DNA of 64,000 bases from an uncultured Dehalococcoidia bacterium (GCA_958296225.1 OY282456.1:806001-870000), one strand, 5' to 3'. Shown: positions 50,911 through 60,329, numbered from the stretch's first letter. Notes: generated from the letters alone by a model not told the origin. Made by a program: numbers and translations.

Positions 50911-52253
50911 CAGCGCTCAGCCTCCGCCAGAATCTTTTGCGCCCGCGCCAGACCCTCGGCTACCCGGTTGGGAGCCGTGCCGCCGGGATTGTCGCGGGCG
51001 GCCACCGACGCGGCGGCGGTGATGGCATAAACGTCGTCGGCAAAGTGGGGCGAGAATTTCCGATACTCGGACAGGGGGAGTTCCGACAGGGATCTGTCCC
51101 CCTCTTCACAGCGCCGGCAAAGGCGTCGCATCACCCCGTGGGCCTCCCGGAAGGGCAGGCCCTTGCCCACCAGGTAGTCGGCCAGGTCCGTGGCCAGCAT
51201 ATAGCTGTCGCCGGCCAATGACTCCACCCGCGCCGCGTTCAGCGCCATCCCCGGCAGCATAGCAGCGAACACCGCCAGCGTGGCCAATAGCGTGTCCACC
51301 GTGTCGAAAAACCCTTCCTTGTCTTCCTGCAAGTCCCGGTTGTAGGTCAGCGGCAGCCCTTTTAATAGGGTGAGGATTGCCACCAGGTGGCCGTACACCC
51401 GGCCGGTTTTGCCCCGGGCGATTTCGGCGAAGTCGGGGTTGCGCTTCTGGGGCATAATGCTGCTGCCGGTGGTGAACTCGTCGGCCAGGCGCACGAAGTC
51501 AAACTCGCGGCTGGACCAGATGACGATTTCCTCGGCCAGCCGGGAAAGGTGCATCATGGCGGTGGCCGCCGCCGCGTGGTACTCGACGAGAAAATCCCGG
51601 TCGGCCACGGCGTCCATGCTGTTGGCGCTGATTGCGGAGAATCCCAGCGCGGCGGCTACGGCGTTGCGGTCGGTGGGGTAAGGCACGCCGGCCAGCGCGC
51701 CGCTGCCCAGGGGCAGCACGTCCATACGGGCCGCGCCGTCCTGGAACCGGCCAATGTCCCGCTCCAGCATCTCAAAGTAGGCCAGCATATGATGGGCGAA
51801 CAGCACCGGCTGCGCCCGTTGCAGGTGGGTGTAGCCCGGCATCACAACGTCGCGGTATTGCTCCGCCAGCCCCGCCAGCGCGCGCTGCACGTTCCGCAGG
51901 CCGGCCACGGTGTCGGCGATTGCCTCGCGGGTGTACAGCCGCAGATCCAGGGCAATCTGGTCGTTGCGGGAGCGGCCGGTGTGCAGCCGGCCGGCGGCGG
52001 GGCCGATGAGGTCGGTCAGCCGCCGCTCAATGTTCATATGCAGGTCTTCCAGCGCGGCGTCCCAGGGAAACTCGCCCCGCTCGATTTCGTCCTGCACCCG
52101 GCCCAAACCGGCGATGATGGCGTCGGCATCCTCCGGCGGGATGATGCCCTGCCGGGCCAGCATCGCGGCGTGGGCTTTGGAGCCGGCAATGTCCTGCCGG
52201 TAGAGCCGGCGGTCATAGTGCATCGAGACGGTGTAGTCGCGGTGGTCGGTCAT
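50910..52253 (-). CDS. argH: Argininosuccinate lyase
   Basis: From the ATG at 52253 the protein has 447 residues. YRQDIAGSKAHAAML, HMNIERRLTDLIG, GRLHTGRSRNDQIALDLRLY, PGYTHLQRAQPVLFAHH, and the signature TTGSSIMPQKRNPDFAEIARGK with the catalytic Ser loop are all present. It splits argininosuccinate into arginine and fumarate. The usual N-terminal LWGGRF segment is missing: the protein starts MTDHRDYTVSMHYDRRLY, and a palindromic repeat (52266-52301) sits directly upstream. The repeat may have displaced the first 15 or so codons. Forms a tetramer, where each site is built from three subunits. Confidence 0.95.
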   Translation of the reverse strand: MTDHRDYTVSMHYDRRLYRQDIAGSKAHAAMLARQGIIPPEDADAIIAGLGRVQDEIERGEFPWDAALEDLHMNIERRLTDLIGPAAGRLHTGRSRNDQIALDLRLYTREAIADTVAGLRNVQRALAGLAEQYRDVVMPGYTHLQRAQPVLFAHHMLAYFEMLERDIGRFQDGAARMDVLPLGSGALAGVPYPTDRNAVAAALGFSAISANSMDAVADRDFLVEYHAAAATAMMHLSRLAEEIVIWSSREFDFVRLADEFTTGSSIMPQKRNPDFAEIARGKTGRVYGHLVAILTLLKGLPLTYNRDLQEDKEGFFDTVDTLLATLAVFAAMLPGMALNAARVESLAGDSYMLATDLADYLVGKGLPFREAHGVMRRLCRRCEEGDRSLSELPLSEYRKFSPHFADDVYAITAAASVAARDNPGGTAPNRVAEGLARAQKILAEAER

Positions 52254-52265
52254 CGGAAAGGGCAC

Positions 52266-52301
52266 CCCTCACCCTTCTCCCGCCACGGGGAGAGGGGCCG
52301 G
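52266..52301. repeat. Palindromic CCCTCACCCTTCTCCC-type repeat
   Basis: CCCCTCACCCTTCTCCC then GCCACGGGGAGAGGGG folds into a GC-rich imperfect hairpin (CTCCC with GGGAG plus flanks). This kind of sequence is a common dispersed intergenic repeat in GC-rich bacteria. It separates argH from the upstream isomerase-like gene. Confidence 0.5.
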
Positions 52302-53120
52302 CTAGCTATCCAGATAGGCAAAGCTGGCCGCCAGGTTGTCAAACACGTCGTCGCCGGAAGGAATCTCCATCACGGCGGGGCCGGCGTAGGCTTTGCCTTG
52401 CAGAATCCGCAGCATCCCCCGGCAGTCCAGGTCGCCATCCGCAACGCTGCCCAGCGCCATGCCGTTGCGGGCCTGCTTGAAGTGGACAATCTTGATGTAA
52501 TCTGCGGGCAAATTCGCCAACTCGTCCAGAGGGTGGCTGTCGGGATGCCGCCGCAGCTGGTTGGTCGGGTCGGGGCACAGGCCGAGATACCGGCCTTCCT
52601 CAGCGGTCAATTGGGCGCGGGCCTGCTGCACCAGCAGCGCCATTGAGCGCAACGGCTGGCCGGAGTTTTCCATTGAGAAAATGACGCCCTGCCGCGCCGC
52701 TTCCCGCGCCAGCGGCACGATGCGGGCCGCCGGCGCCGCCACGTCGTCCGGGGTTTCCCAGGGCGTGTCGCCGGCGCCGGGGTCAACGGTTCGCAGCTGG
52801 GGAACGCCGCCGCCCACCAGCCGGGCCGCCTCCAGCTGCGACTGGTACAGCCCGCCCCGGGGGTCAATGTCGGTGGTGATACAGGGCAGCGCCACCGCCA
52901 GGTCGAAAGTGAGGTCGGGAAAGCGCACCACCACGCCGGCCAGCGCCTCCAGGTTGGGACGCCAATCGTCGCCGGCGCCGGACTCGGCGGCGGCCAGGCA
53001 GGTTTGCCGCAGTTCAATATGCCGGGCGCCGCGTTCCTTCGCCTCGGCAATCAGGTCGCCCAGCTCGGCATCACCCAGCTGGTTGCGCCAGGAATTGGTT
53101 ATCGCGCCGTAAATCATCAT
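52302..53120 (-). CDS. Sugar phosphate isomerase/epimerase-like TIM-barrel protein
   Basis: The start ATG at 53120 (or 53117) has GGGAGGGCT directly upstream; the longer frame from 53186 is less likely. The 272 residues show the AP-endonuclease-2/xylose-isomerase-like barrel: RGARHIELRQTCL, LAVALPCI, VIFSMENSG with a metal-binding Glu, LGLCPDPTNQLR and YIKIVHFKQ with Asp/His ligands, and VMEIPSGDDVFDNL with the last Glu. Substrate is unknown. It precedes argH and rpe on the same strand. Confidence 0.85.
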   Translation of the reverse strand: MMIYGAITNSWRNQLGDAELGDLIAEAKERGARHIELRQTCLAAAESGAGDDWRPNLEALAGVVVRFPDLTFDLAVALPCITTDIDPRGGLYQSQLEAARLVGGGVPQLRTVDPGAGDTPWETPDDVAAPAARIVPLAREAARQGVIFSMENSGQPLRSMALLVQQARAQLTAEEGRYLGLCPDPTNQLRRHPDSHPLDELANLPADYIKIVHFKQARNGMALGSVADGDLDCRGMLRILQGKAYAGPAVMEIPSGDDVFDNLAASFAYLDS

Positions 53121-53204
53121 AGCCCTCCCGCCGTTAGACGGCATCGCGTCGGCAGAAACTATACCCCAGGCGGCGCATCCGCTCAACTGCGGCGGCGCTG
53201 ACGA

Positions 53205-53345
53205 CAGCGATGCAATTTAGGTAGTTTAACATTCGGAACGGCAGGGGCGACTCATGTAGAAAATTGCGAAACTCGGGACTGGCGATGAGCATGACGGATT
53301 GTGTGTATATGTGCGACGTAATTCGTCACTTGTTCTGGGAGCTAG
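53205..53345. repeat. Left boundary repeat of the 53.2-62.1 kb island
   Basis: About 140 bp are homologous, in inverted orientation, to 61935-62090. Shared blocks in order are AGCG, AGGTAGTTT, AGGGGCGACTCATG, AGAAAATTGCGAAACT, GCGATG, GCGACG-AATTCGT and TCTGGG. The outermost part resembles the IS terminal repeat at 20595. Confidence 0.7.
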
Positions 53346-53515
53346 GATTGGTAGGCCCGTTCCGAAATAGGGATTGTAGGCCTACTTTACCCGTGCGCTG
53401 GGCAGTGTGCAGAATCGGCCGGCCGTTCGGAGAGCGGCGGCTCAATTTGGCACCCGGCCGGCTTGCTGGATGTAACTGCGGCAAGGCCGGGCGTTTCCGC
53501 CGTGGATTGTCGCCA

Positions 53516-53764
53516 CTAGTCCGAGGTCGCTGGTACTCGGTCGTTGAGAGTAATGCCACGGGCGATGTTGTGCCGCCGGGTGATGTAGCCCCCTAGTTCC
53601 AGTTGCTTGATGTGGTAGTGCGCCACTGATGTGCTGCTCATGCTGCAGTTGAGTTGAATTTCACGGATGGTCGGCGGGTAAGAGTGCTGGGCGCGGTAGG
53701 CCCGCAGGTACTCCAGGATGCGTTGCCGGGGCGGGCTGAGCGGCTGCGCTTGGCGTTTGGGCAT
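53516..53764 (-). CDS. LexA-like N-terminal DNA-binding domain protein
   Basis: The 82-residue product reads LSPPRQRILEYLRAYRAQHS, YPPTIREIQLNCSMSSTSVA, HYHIKQLELGGYITR, the winged-helix domain of LexA almost block for block, then stops at ITLNDRVPATSD. The autoproteolytic Ser/Lys domain is absent, so it cannot self-cleave. It may be a stand-alone repressor of island genes or a truncated lexA. Inside the inverted-repeat-bounded island. Confidence 0.75.
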   Translation of the reverse strand: MPKRQAQPLSPPRQRILEYLRAYRAQHSYPPTIREIQLNCSMSSTSVAHYHIKQLELGGYITRRHNIARGITLNDRVPATSD

Positions 53765-54393
53765 ATCTGGCTCTGTTGTCAGCGGTTTTGGTATCGGCGG
53801 CCGCTGGTAGGACCATTGTGCCGGCTCGCACTGGGTATGCGCTATGGGGAAACGTCACTGGCGGCCTTGACCCGGTGCTCGTTTTAGCCCGGCCACTATG
53901 GGTTGCCTAGCCCGAACCATGCCACGTTGGCGCGTCGTATTCGTAGGCTTTCCGGTCCGTAGTAACCAACCGGCTGTTGCCGTCAGGACGAGTTATCAGC
54001 CAGTGCGGGCTGCCGCGGTGTTCCGCATCCCAGCCGTCGGGCAGCAGGCTGGGTTCGGTTAGCGCGTGTTGGGGTTCTGCGTTTCGGTGCCGTGTCCCTT
54101 TGGCTCAGGTAGCGACGATTCCCATTGAGCAGACTACGCGCACGCCGCCAGTTGGTGGCGGTCGGCTTTCACCAGCGTCGTCCGGTTTGGGCAGTTCCGC
54201 CGCCATGGTAGCGAGAGCGTCAAGCAGTTGCTGGCCAGTGGTGCCGTTGCGCATTAGTACGCTAATTTTTCGTTCACGTAGGCTGGCAGTTCGGCGGTGA
54301 ACGCGGCCCGCAGGCTTTCCAAATGTCGTAGGTCGGCAGCGTCGGCCTGGTTTTCCAGCCGCAACTGGCCCAATTGGGAGTTGACGTATCGCG
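53765..54393. other. 629-bp region with decayed minus-strand coding fragments
   Basis: Minus-strand sense appears in pieces. One stretch ends QLRLENQADAADLRHLESL and ELPAYVNEKLAY (stop near 54253) without a start. An overlapping TAATG opens a 49-residue frame (54254 to 54105, MRNGTTGQQLLDALATMAAE). After its TGA the same frame goes on with SLLPDGWDAEHRGSPHWLI to about 53905. They look like remains of two small genes; nothing intact is claimed. Confidence 0.4.
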
Positions 54394-55029
54394 TTACCCG
54401 GCCGTCGCGGCGGCAACTATCATCAGCGCAAGCATTGCTGCGATGGCCAATGCAGTCACACCGTTACGTATGCAGGTGTAGCTCGCACTTAGGTTATTAG
54501 CTTTGAGTACGTGAACTAGTTGATTGATCTGCAAGTACCACTTGATTGCTGTGTTTCTTGCCTCGTCGGTTGTAATGGAGCGCTCGTCGTCCAAGGTCCA
54601 AGTGTAAAATTTGGACACGCGCAATGTGTGGAGAGCAAGCCATCCGCCTAGTAGCAGGAATATAATACCGAACACTTGGAGTCCTATGAATACCCAGAAT
54701 ACCCATATGATCCAACCTGGGCTGTGTTCTGCTGCTTCAGTAATGCGAGGTACGAGTGCTACGCTGGCAAGAATCGCGCTGAACGCCAACGTAATGCCCA
54801 AGATGTTCGTCTTGGCTTTATCTTCAAGTATTTGACGGCGTTCGTTTTCTTGTTGCAGATACGCCAACAACCTGTCGATGGTCAACAACGGGTATCCCGG
54901 ATTATCGTAATCAGTCTGCGGTTTATTCCGCTCAAGGCAAGCGATTTTGGACCGGATCTGGCGTTTTTTGTACCAGAGCTCAAATATCTCGCCTGTAACC
55001 TCGCTGATGATTTTGAGAATGGTTTTCAA
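54394..55029 (-). CDS. Membrane protein of the ATP-grasp peptide cluster (unknown role)
   Basis: The TTG start at 55029 overlaps the ATP-grasp stop as TTGA and gives 211 residues; the longer frame from 55101 overlaps that gene too much. The N-terminal 75 residues are soluble and charged (YKKRQIRSKIACLERNKPQ, LLAYLQQENERRQILEDKAK). Three hydrophobic segments follow: ILGITLAFSAILASVALV, WIIWVFWVFIGLQVFGIIFL and VTALAIAAMLALMIVAAA. GC content is well below the window average. Placement suggests immunity, export or effector function for the peptide made by the cluster. Confidence 0.7.
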   Translation of the reverse strand: MKTILKIISEVTGEIFELWYKKRQIRSKIACLERNKPQTDYDNPGYPLLTIDRLLAYLQQENERRQILEDKAKTNILGITLAFSAILASVALVPRITEAAEHSPGWIIWVFWVFIGLQVFGIIFLLLGGWLALHTLRVSKFYTWTLDDERSITTDEARNTAIKWYLQINQLVHVLKANNLSASYTCIRNGVTALAIAAMLALMIVAAATAG

Positions 55030-56021
55030 TGACCCTCCAGCAACTTGTCTGCAATTGCCTTGTCGATTGGTAGGTTGCTTTGGTCTACCAGCCATGCCCA
55101 TTCTCCTGTAGGATTCACTTCGAGGAAGTAGTACTTTTGGTCCTGAATGGCCAAGTCAATTGCCCCGAACGTCAGACCGAGTGACTCTATGAGATTGGAG
55201 CATTTTATGGCGATGTCTTGGGGCAGGTCGAATGGTGGAAACTCAGCCTCGCTTTTTGCGAGTCGCCAGTCGCCTTCAATGGGGTGGCCTGCGCGATTTA
55301 CTGAACTACAGAACACCTCATTTCCTACCACAGTCACCCGCAGGTCAAGTTTGTTAGTCAGTGCTTGTTGGGCTACTAGTGGTGCCGAAGAAAGATGTGC
55401 TTGCTCAGCGAGCGCAGTCTCCAAGAGTGTGGTATACCCAAACGTCTCAACGTTGCCCTGTCGGACCAATACTGTATCCAAGCCTTTGATTGCGACTGTC
55501 GCGTCCCCTTGTGCCGCAGCTCGGATTCCAGAAGCGTGGTTGGTAATCACCGTTCGTGGTACTTCCAAGCCGGCAGCTCTGGCGGCAACTAGTTGTAACG
55601 CTTTGTGCTCCGCTTTGTAAGTTGCGACGGGATGATTGACCCATAGGCACGAGTCAAAGGCCATGAAACTTCTCATAAAAACTGAGCGGTGAGATCGGAT
55701 CAGCTGTTCGTTGGTCGAGTGTTGTGGGGTAAATGCTTCCCGAGGGTACACGCCCCGCCAAAAGTAGATGGCCTTGAGCGGTGGTTGTTCAAGGTGAATC
55801 TCGAGGTTTTCCGTGCGAAGTAGAACTTTGGCTTCGTCCGGAAATGCCACGATGGCAAACCGGTCGAAGTCCTCCGTATTGAGTCTAAAATACAGCGCAT
55901 TGCGGCGCCTGAGATGGGCTACTACGTAGTCGCAAGCAAGGTCGAATTTGCTGGCCAGTATCAGGACTTCGGGAATGATGATTCCATACTCCACAGACTG
56001 GCATTCGTTGGCGTGCTTCAT
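55026..56021 (-). CDS. ATP-grasp peptide ligase, MvdD/graspetide-maturase-like
   Basis: The ATG at 56021 overlaps the stop of the upstream small gene as ATGA and follows AAAAGGGAGC; 331 residues. The N-terminus VLILASKFDLACDYVVAHLR, then RNALYFRLNTEDFD, is typical of RimK-related RiPP maturases (MvdD/MvdC, SAV_5884 types). WVNHPVATYKAEHKALQLVAARAAGLEVPRTVIT holds the first ATP-grasp part. VAIKGLD, LDLRVTVVGNEVF, FGAIDLAIQ and FLEVNPTGEWAWLVDQSNLPI hold ATP and magnesium ligands (D...E-x-N). Relatives join Asp/Glu side chains to Ser/Thr or Lys of a precursor, forming ester or amide macrocycles. Confidence 0.82.
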   Translation of the reverse strand: MKHANECQSVEYGIIIPEVLILASKFDLACDYVVAHLRRRNALYFRLNTEDFDRFAIVAFPDEAKVLLRTENLEIHLEQPPLKAIYFWRGVYPREAFTPQHSTNEQLIRSHRSVFMRSFMAFDSCLWVNHPVATYKAEHKALQLVAARAAGLEVPRTVITNHASGIRAAAQGDATVAIKGLDTVLVRQGNVETFGYTTLLETALAEQAHLSSAPLVAQQALTNKLDLRVTVVGNEVFCSSVNRAGHPIEGDWRLAKSEAEFPPFDLPQDIAIKCSNLIESLGLTFGAIDLAIQDQKYYFLEVNPTGEWAWLVDQSNLPIDKAIADKLLEGH

Positions 56022-56251
56022 GCTCCCTTTTGGTCCTCCCCTGTTTCTATGTCCCACTTTTTCGTCTGTGGCATGGGGCGCCCCGAAGTTTCAACGAGCA
56101 ACGATCCAACGTCCTGCAAAATCCACGCACCTTCAGGAATGCTGTATTCGCAGTTCTGGGGAGCGAGGTCTGTAGTGGGAGCTTGGTAAGATTTGGCTGT
56201 CGCCAAAAGTAGGTGTTCTGGTTCCGCTGGGTTTGGCGTGTGAGCGTTCAT
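56018..56251 (-). CDS. Candidate precursor peptide of the ATP-grasp cluster
   Basis: A 77-residue frame begins 8 nt after AAGGAGATC and is coupled by ATGA to the ligase. It shows no enzyme motif. The first half (NPAEPEHLLLATAKSYQAPT) could be a leader. The last 30 residues, LLVETSGRPMPQTKKWD then IETGEDQKGA, are rich in Thr/Ser/Lys and Asp/Glu, the donors and acceptors that graspetide ligases join. Calling it the substrate rests on position, size and composition. Confidence 0.6.
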   Translation of the reverse strand: MNAHTPNPAEPEHLLLATAKSYQAPTTDLAPQNCEYSIPEGAWILQDVGSLLVETSGRPMPQTKKWDIETGEDQKGA

Positions 56252-56302
56252 GTGTTGATCTCCTTGGTTACAACCTTAGGCCAGTCGGGTTGGGTACCGC
56301 CA

Positions 56303-56336
56303 GCGGGCCCAGTTCGTACAGCTGAACCGGGCCCGC
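56303..56336. promoter_or_regulatory. Leader hairpin upstream of the precursor gene
   Basis: GCGGGCCC (56303-56310) pairs with GGGCCCGC (56329-56336), with an inner GTTC/GAAC stem. It lies about 50 nt before the ribosome-binding site of the precursor gene on the minus strand and could be an attenuator, or the terminator of the upstream methylase remnant. Confidence 0.5.
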
Positions 56337-56412
56337 CGTTTACGGTTGCTTACCAACTCTGTCGCGTCATTATACGCTGTGCGGTGGCGCCGTGAGCAGC
56401 GTCACTACCCGC

Positions 56413-59400
56413 CTAATCGGGTGGGCCGGTCGGTTTGGCGGCGGTGACGGTGGGTTCTTTGCACCACTGCCGGCGCAGGATGTCCAGCTGGGTAACGGCG
56501 TCGGCGTCCAGGTTCAGGACCTCGGTGAATAGCCGCTGGTCCAGCTCCTGCCGGACGGGGTCGTTCCATGCTTCGTTGGCGGGCTTCAGCGTCTGCTCTT
56601 TGAGGTCGTTGAAAATCTTCATTGTAGCGTCTAGCTGGGTTGTGTCGAGTTGCGTGACATCCAGTACCCTCAGGTCAGGGATCGACGTGACGCTGATTCC
56701 GCCTCGTCCGTCTTGGTTGCGGTTGCTTTCCAGCCAGTAGCTGATCATGCCTAGGGTGCTGTTAAGCCAGACGCACATCGCCTTTTCTTTGTCGGGGGAC
56801 TCCATTTTTGCGGTTGTCCAAACCCGTCCGCCTAGGGATTTGCGTTCTGTGAACGCGGCGGCGGTGGCATTGCTGTTGAATTGGAGTATGGTATTCACGT
56901 GTAAGTGGGTGGCGTTTGCTTTCCATATTTGTTCCGCTTTTTCAGCGTTTCCCTTTTTGATTAGGCCGTGGCTGTCTGGGCTGGTCAGCATACTGTCTTG
57001 CAGATTGTCTTTCCGGGTTTTATCCGTCGGAGCGTGGGTTCCATAGCATTGGATATTCGTCGCTTGAGTTGCACTCGACGCGCTTGGTGAAGGGTCCGCG
57101 GTTGGGTCCGTCGATGTCGCGGGATATGGGGCCTGCCTTCGCTAGGTTGCCCATCCTTGTCACCGGGATTTCGATAGCCTTGGCGCGTTGCGGCAGGTTA
57201 AGTTGGCCTTCGGCGAGATTCCGGGCGCGTTTGAGTAGCGTGCTTTCGGATATGCGTATGGTGGTCCACTTCCTGTTGCTGTGTACGGTCTCGCAGCTCA
57301 CGAAGCCGATTTCTTTGTCGCCGATGCAAATTTCGTTGCACTCGTTCACCGTGTTGGTGATGGCTGACTTGATGGCGCGGGCTGTTTCCTGAGCTTCCAG
57401 TTTCGTGGCCGGGGCAGCTTTGAGGTTGACGAAATGGGCTTGACTGCCAGGCTTTTCGTCGTTAGCGATACGGCGGGCTATAACCATGCAGTCGGCGAAG
57501 TCGCTGTCAGCGGAAAAGGCAGAGTCTTTCTTGCGGGGTTGCGCGATGGACACCACTACGATTTGGTCGTAGTGGTCGCAGAGCAAGTTGCGTAGTCGTT
57601 GCCAGCTATATGCCTGCTGTTTGCTGGCATCGTAGCTGCCGCCGGTCATGGCCGCAGTTGGTAATATCAGGGCGATGCGGCCGCCGGGTTTCACCATATT
57701 GTTGGCAATGGCGGTGAACGTGGTGCCCAAGCCCGGCGTTGCCGTCGCTGATGGTGTTAGCTCCCAGTTTGCTCGCCATGTTTTTCATTGCATCTTGTTC
57801 CTCGTTGGTAGTGCCGAAGGCTGCGAAAGCCGGGTTTTTCGGTTCCACATGGTCGGTACTTCTGAAAGGAGCGTGCTTGGTTGGCCTGGTGAACGGCGGG
57901 TTCATCGCAATCAGGCTTTGGCTGAAAGGCGCCATCGGTACGTAGATGCCTTTTCTTTCGCCATGGGCACTGAGAGCAGCTTGCTCGTCCGGTGGCAGTA
58001 CTGCTTGTACTGAGCTCCCTTTGAGGTTCAGCAAAACCATTGATCCCAGATCGACAATTGGTTTTCCCTTTCTGTTGGTCATCTTCACCGGGTTTCCGTT
58101 GTCATCGGTTACCAGTTGCCCGTTTTCGGTTTTGCGCTGGCCGCCAAACGGAAACAGGATGCAGCGGTTAGCGGGTGCCTACGTAAGGAACGGTTGGTAC
58201 GGCTGATGAAAGCAGGGATGCGGTGAGGTGGACGGCTGCTGGCATTATGTCGCAAGCGGTCAGGCACTCCTGCATCATGTATGCGTGGAGGTCGTTCGGA
58301 TTGCCGTTGTGCAAGCGGTGCAAATCACGCACACGCTGGTAGCTGGCCAGCATGATGCCCCCGCTGCCGCAGGCGTAGTCGGCGATTTTGTACTCTTTCA
58401 GTGTTTCAGGATTTGCCCAGTCCAGGTCTTCGGGTATCGCCAGGTGGGCCATCAGAGTGGTAGCCTCGGGCGTAGTGTAATAGGTCTTGAGGGTTTTGCG
58501 GTCGGCAATCAGCTTCTGGAACAGTGTTCCGGCGATGTCGTTGTGGCGTACCGCCTCAATAATCCCGTCGGCGGTGCTGGCCATTTGCTCCAGCATACTG
58601 TTGGCAGTGCTGGCCGGAATCTGGAGGAGCATTTCCTTGGCTACGTGGAAGATGGGCCAGAAGTTGACGCTCAGGATGTAGTCGAAGCCGGTGATGACGG
58701 TGTCTTTGGTGAGTCGGTGGCCGTTTGTCGATTCGCGGATCTGAGCCAATCCTTTGATGCCGGAATAACCGTCAAGGTTTTGCTGGTAAGCCATGGCGTT
58801 GATGATGATGGTGGCGGCCATGTTGGCAGTTTGCCGACGCGCTTCACGGTTGGCTTGGTTTTGCTTTGCATCTTCCGATTCCTCGATCGGCCAGGGCTGG
58901 CGCAGTTTTTCAGCAATTTGGACGCCGATTGTGGTGTTCGTTGCGGCTGCGTCTATTATGGCTTTGGCGGCAATCTCAGTGCCTTTGGCCAGTGTTTCGG
59001 CCGCTTGGCGTATTAGGTCGGCGGGTTCTGCAGCGGGCCGCACGAACTCAACGAGGTTGCGGATGTTTCCGGTAATGAACCCTGATTTTGGGAACCGAGT
59101 GTATTCATCCGGTTTTCCGTTGTAGGCGGCGTATTGCAGCGTTGCGCCGTTGCGTAGCATGGCTTCTGCTTGGTCGCCGTTAGCGGTATCTTGGAGTTCT
59201 TTGGGGCTGTATACTCCCACGACCGTGTGGATAGTTTGCCCGCCAAGTGCTGATTGCAATGTCTGCCCAAGTTTGTTGAGGCAGTCGTCTTCTATCCTGG
59301 AGACGCTGTACTCGTTTTCGATTACGATTGGCGGTTCTGGCCAATCCCGTGTGATGAGGATGTCGGGGCGCCGGCTGGAGGTGGCCAGGGTACCGTCGTT

Positions 59401-59489
59401 TTCCTCCAGTATGGTCCATTGAGTGCCGGCGATGCACTCCCTGATGTGATGGTAGCGATGCGTCCGTTGAGCTGGTCTTCCCTGGTCAT
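56413..59489 (-). pseudogene. Shattered N6-adenine DNA methylase/restriction gene
   Basis: One gene of about 1,020 codons is split among frames. The ATG at 59489 (after GAGGAG) opens MTREDQLNGRIATI, shifting near 59440 into TQWTILEENDGTLATSSRRPDI. That frame carries YYTTPEATTLMAHLA and IADYACGSGGIMLASYQRV (motif I) and ends at 58168. The next piece (58088-57720) has LIAMNPPFTRPTKHAP (motif IV NPPF). The third (57725-57020) has NNMVKPGGRIALILP. The last (56991-56413) has KAMCVWLNSTLGMISYW. At least four indels are needed, so it is decayed or heavily affected by read errors. RRPDILITRDWPEPPIVIENE could be a nuclease core at the N-terminus. Low GC. Confidence 0.8.
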
Positions 59490-59729
59490 AGCTGTGGCGC
59501 TCCTCATTGGGTGGTTGGCCGGTGGCGGTTGGCAGGATGGTACGACAGATAAATTGGCTGCGCAACGGGCCGGGGTCACTTTCGGGGCTGTTGCGGGGTT
59601 GGGTATTGGCGGTACGGTTTTCCGTCGCCGGCGGCGCATCGCATTGACGGGCGGGCGCAGAGTATGCCAGCGGCACTGGCGTAGCATTTGGCAAGTGCGG
59701 CCGGCCGTCGTGTCTGTCGGTAGTAGCGG

Positions 59730-59924
59730 TTAGGCGGCTTTGCGGGCCAGCGCCGGGTCGTTGCGGTAGGGGTTGGCTCGGGGCTGGCGCATCCGCGGCG
59801 TGTTCCACTGGTAGCTCTTGCACTTGGGGCAGACTTTGGGTTCGGGCAGGCCCGGCTGCTTCAGTATCCAGCGGTGCGCGCAACGCTCGCAGAGAAAGCC
59901 GTCAATCTTGACGTAGGCCATCAT
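59730..59924 (-). CDS. Small zinc-ribbon protein
   Basis: The ATG at 59924 or 59921 follows CCAAAGGAGCTAC. The 64-residue product has FLCERCAHRWI and KVCPKCKSYQWNTPR, two C-x2-C knuckles about 20 residues apart forming one zinc ribbon, and a basic tail. Similar proteins are common in Chloroflexota next to toxin or nuclease genes and may be DNA-binding regulators. It starts upstream of the broken methylase gene on the same strand. Confidence 0.65.
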   Translation of the reverse strand: MMAYVKIDGFLCERCAHRWILKQPGLPEPKVCPKCKSYQWNTPRMRQPRANPYRNDPALARKAA

Positions 59925-60251
59925 GTAGCTCCTTTGGTGGTCGGTATGTTTTTGACAACCGGCCATGTTACTACAGTAGCCTACCATTATAGTCTAGTGC
60001 CGGCAAGAAGCCGGCGCAACCGTAGCGCAAGCACAATTGATGCTTGCATTTTCCATAAAGCAAGGCGAAAAGTGCCAAAACCACTTGCATTGGCAACACT
60101 ATATTAGTAGTATAGGTCGAGCGTTTTGACGGGTTCGACTCTTCCTGGAGCAAGGCCGTCAAGCGTAACGAAATAACGGCGAGGCCGCCGGAGTCCCTAC
60201 CTCAGACAGCCTCTGTAACCACCGGACCCCTTTGGTGGAGGATCGTCCCTG
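59925..60251. other. Intergenic stretch before the transposase
   Basis: It is AT-richer, with CTATATTAGTAGTATAGG near 60100 as a possible promoter. GTCGAGCGTTTTGACG at 60117 resembles GTCGCGCTTTTGACG at 61948, in direct orientation on either side of the transposase gene. No gene is supported. Confidence 0.35.
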
Positions 60252-60329
60252 ATGGTCGCTTGCGATAATACTCGCAACGCGGTCTTCCCGCAACTGGTGG
60301 CTGACCAGCAACAGGCTGGCCATTCACCA

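Noticed and set aside
53264..53596. 110-codon plus-strand frame near the left island boundary
   Set aside because: It starts inside the boundary repeat, overlaps the LexA-like gene on the other strand, and shows no recognisable features.
54105..54107. In-frame TGA followed by further coding-looking sequence (54104 to about 53905, minus strand), a possible second selenocysteine site
   Set aside because: No redox motif surrounds the TGA, the following 40 nt do not form a SECIS-like hairpin, and the region is full of decayed fragments.
60117..60160. GGGTTCGACTC near 60132, resembling a tRNA/tmRNA T-loop
   Set aside because: The flanking bases do not pair into a T-stem and no acceptor or anticodon arm can be drawn.
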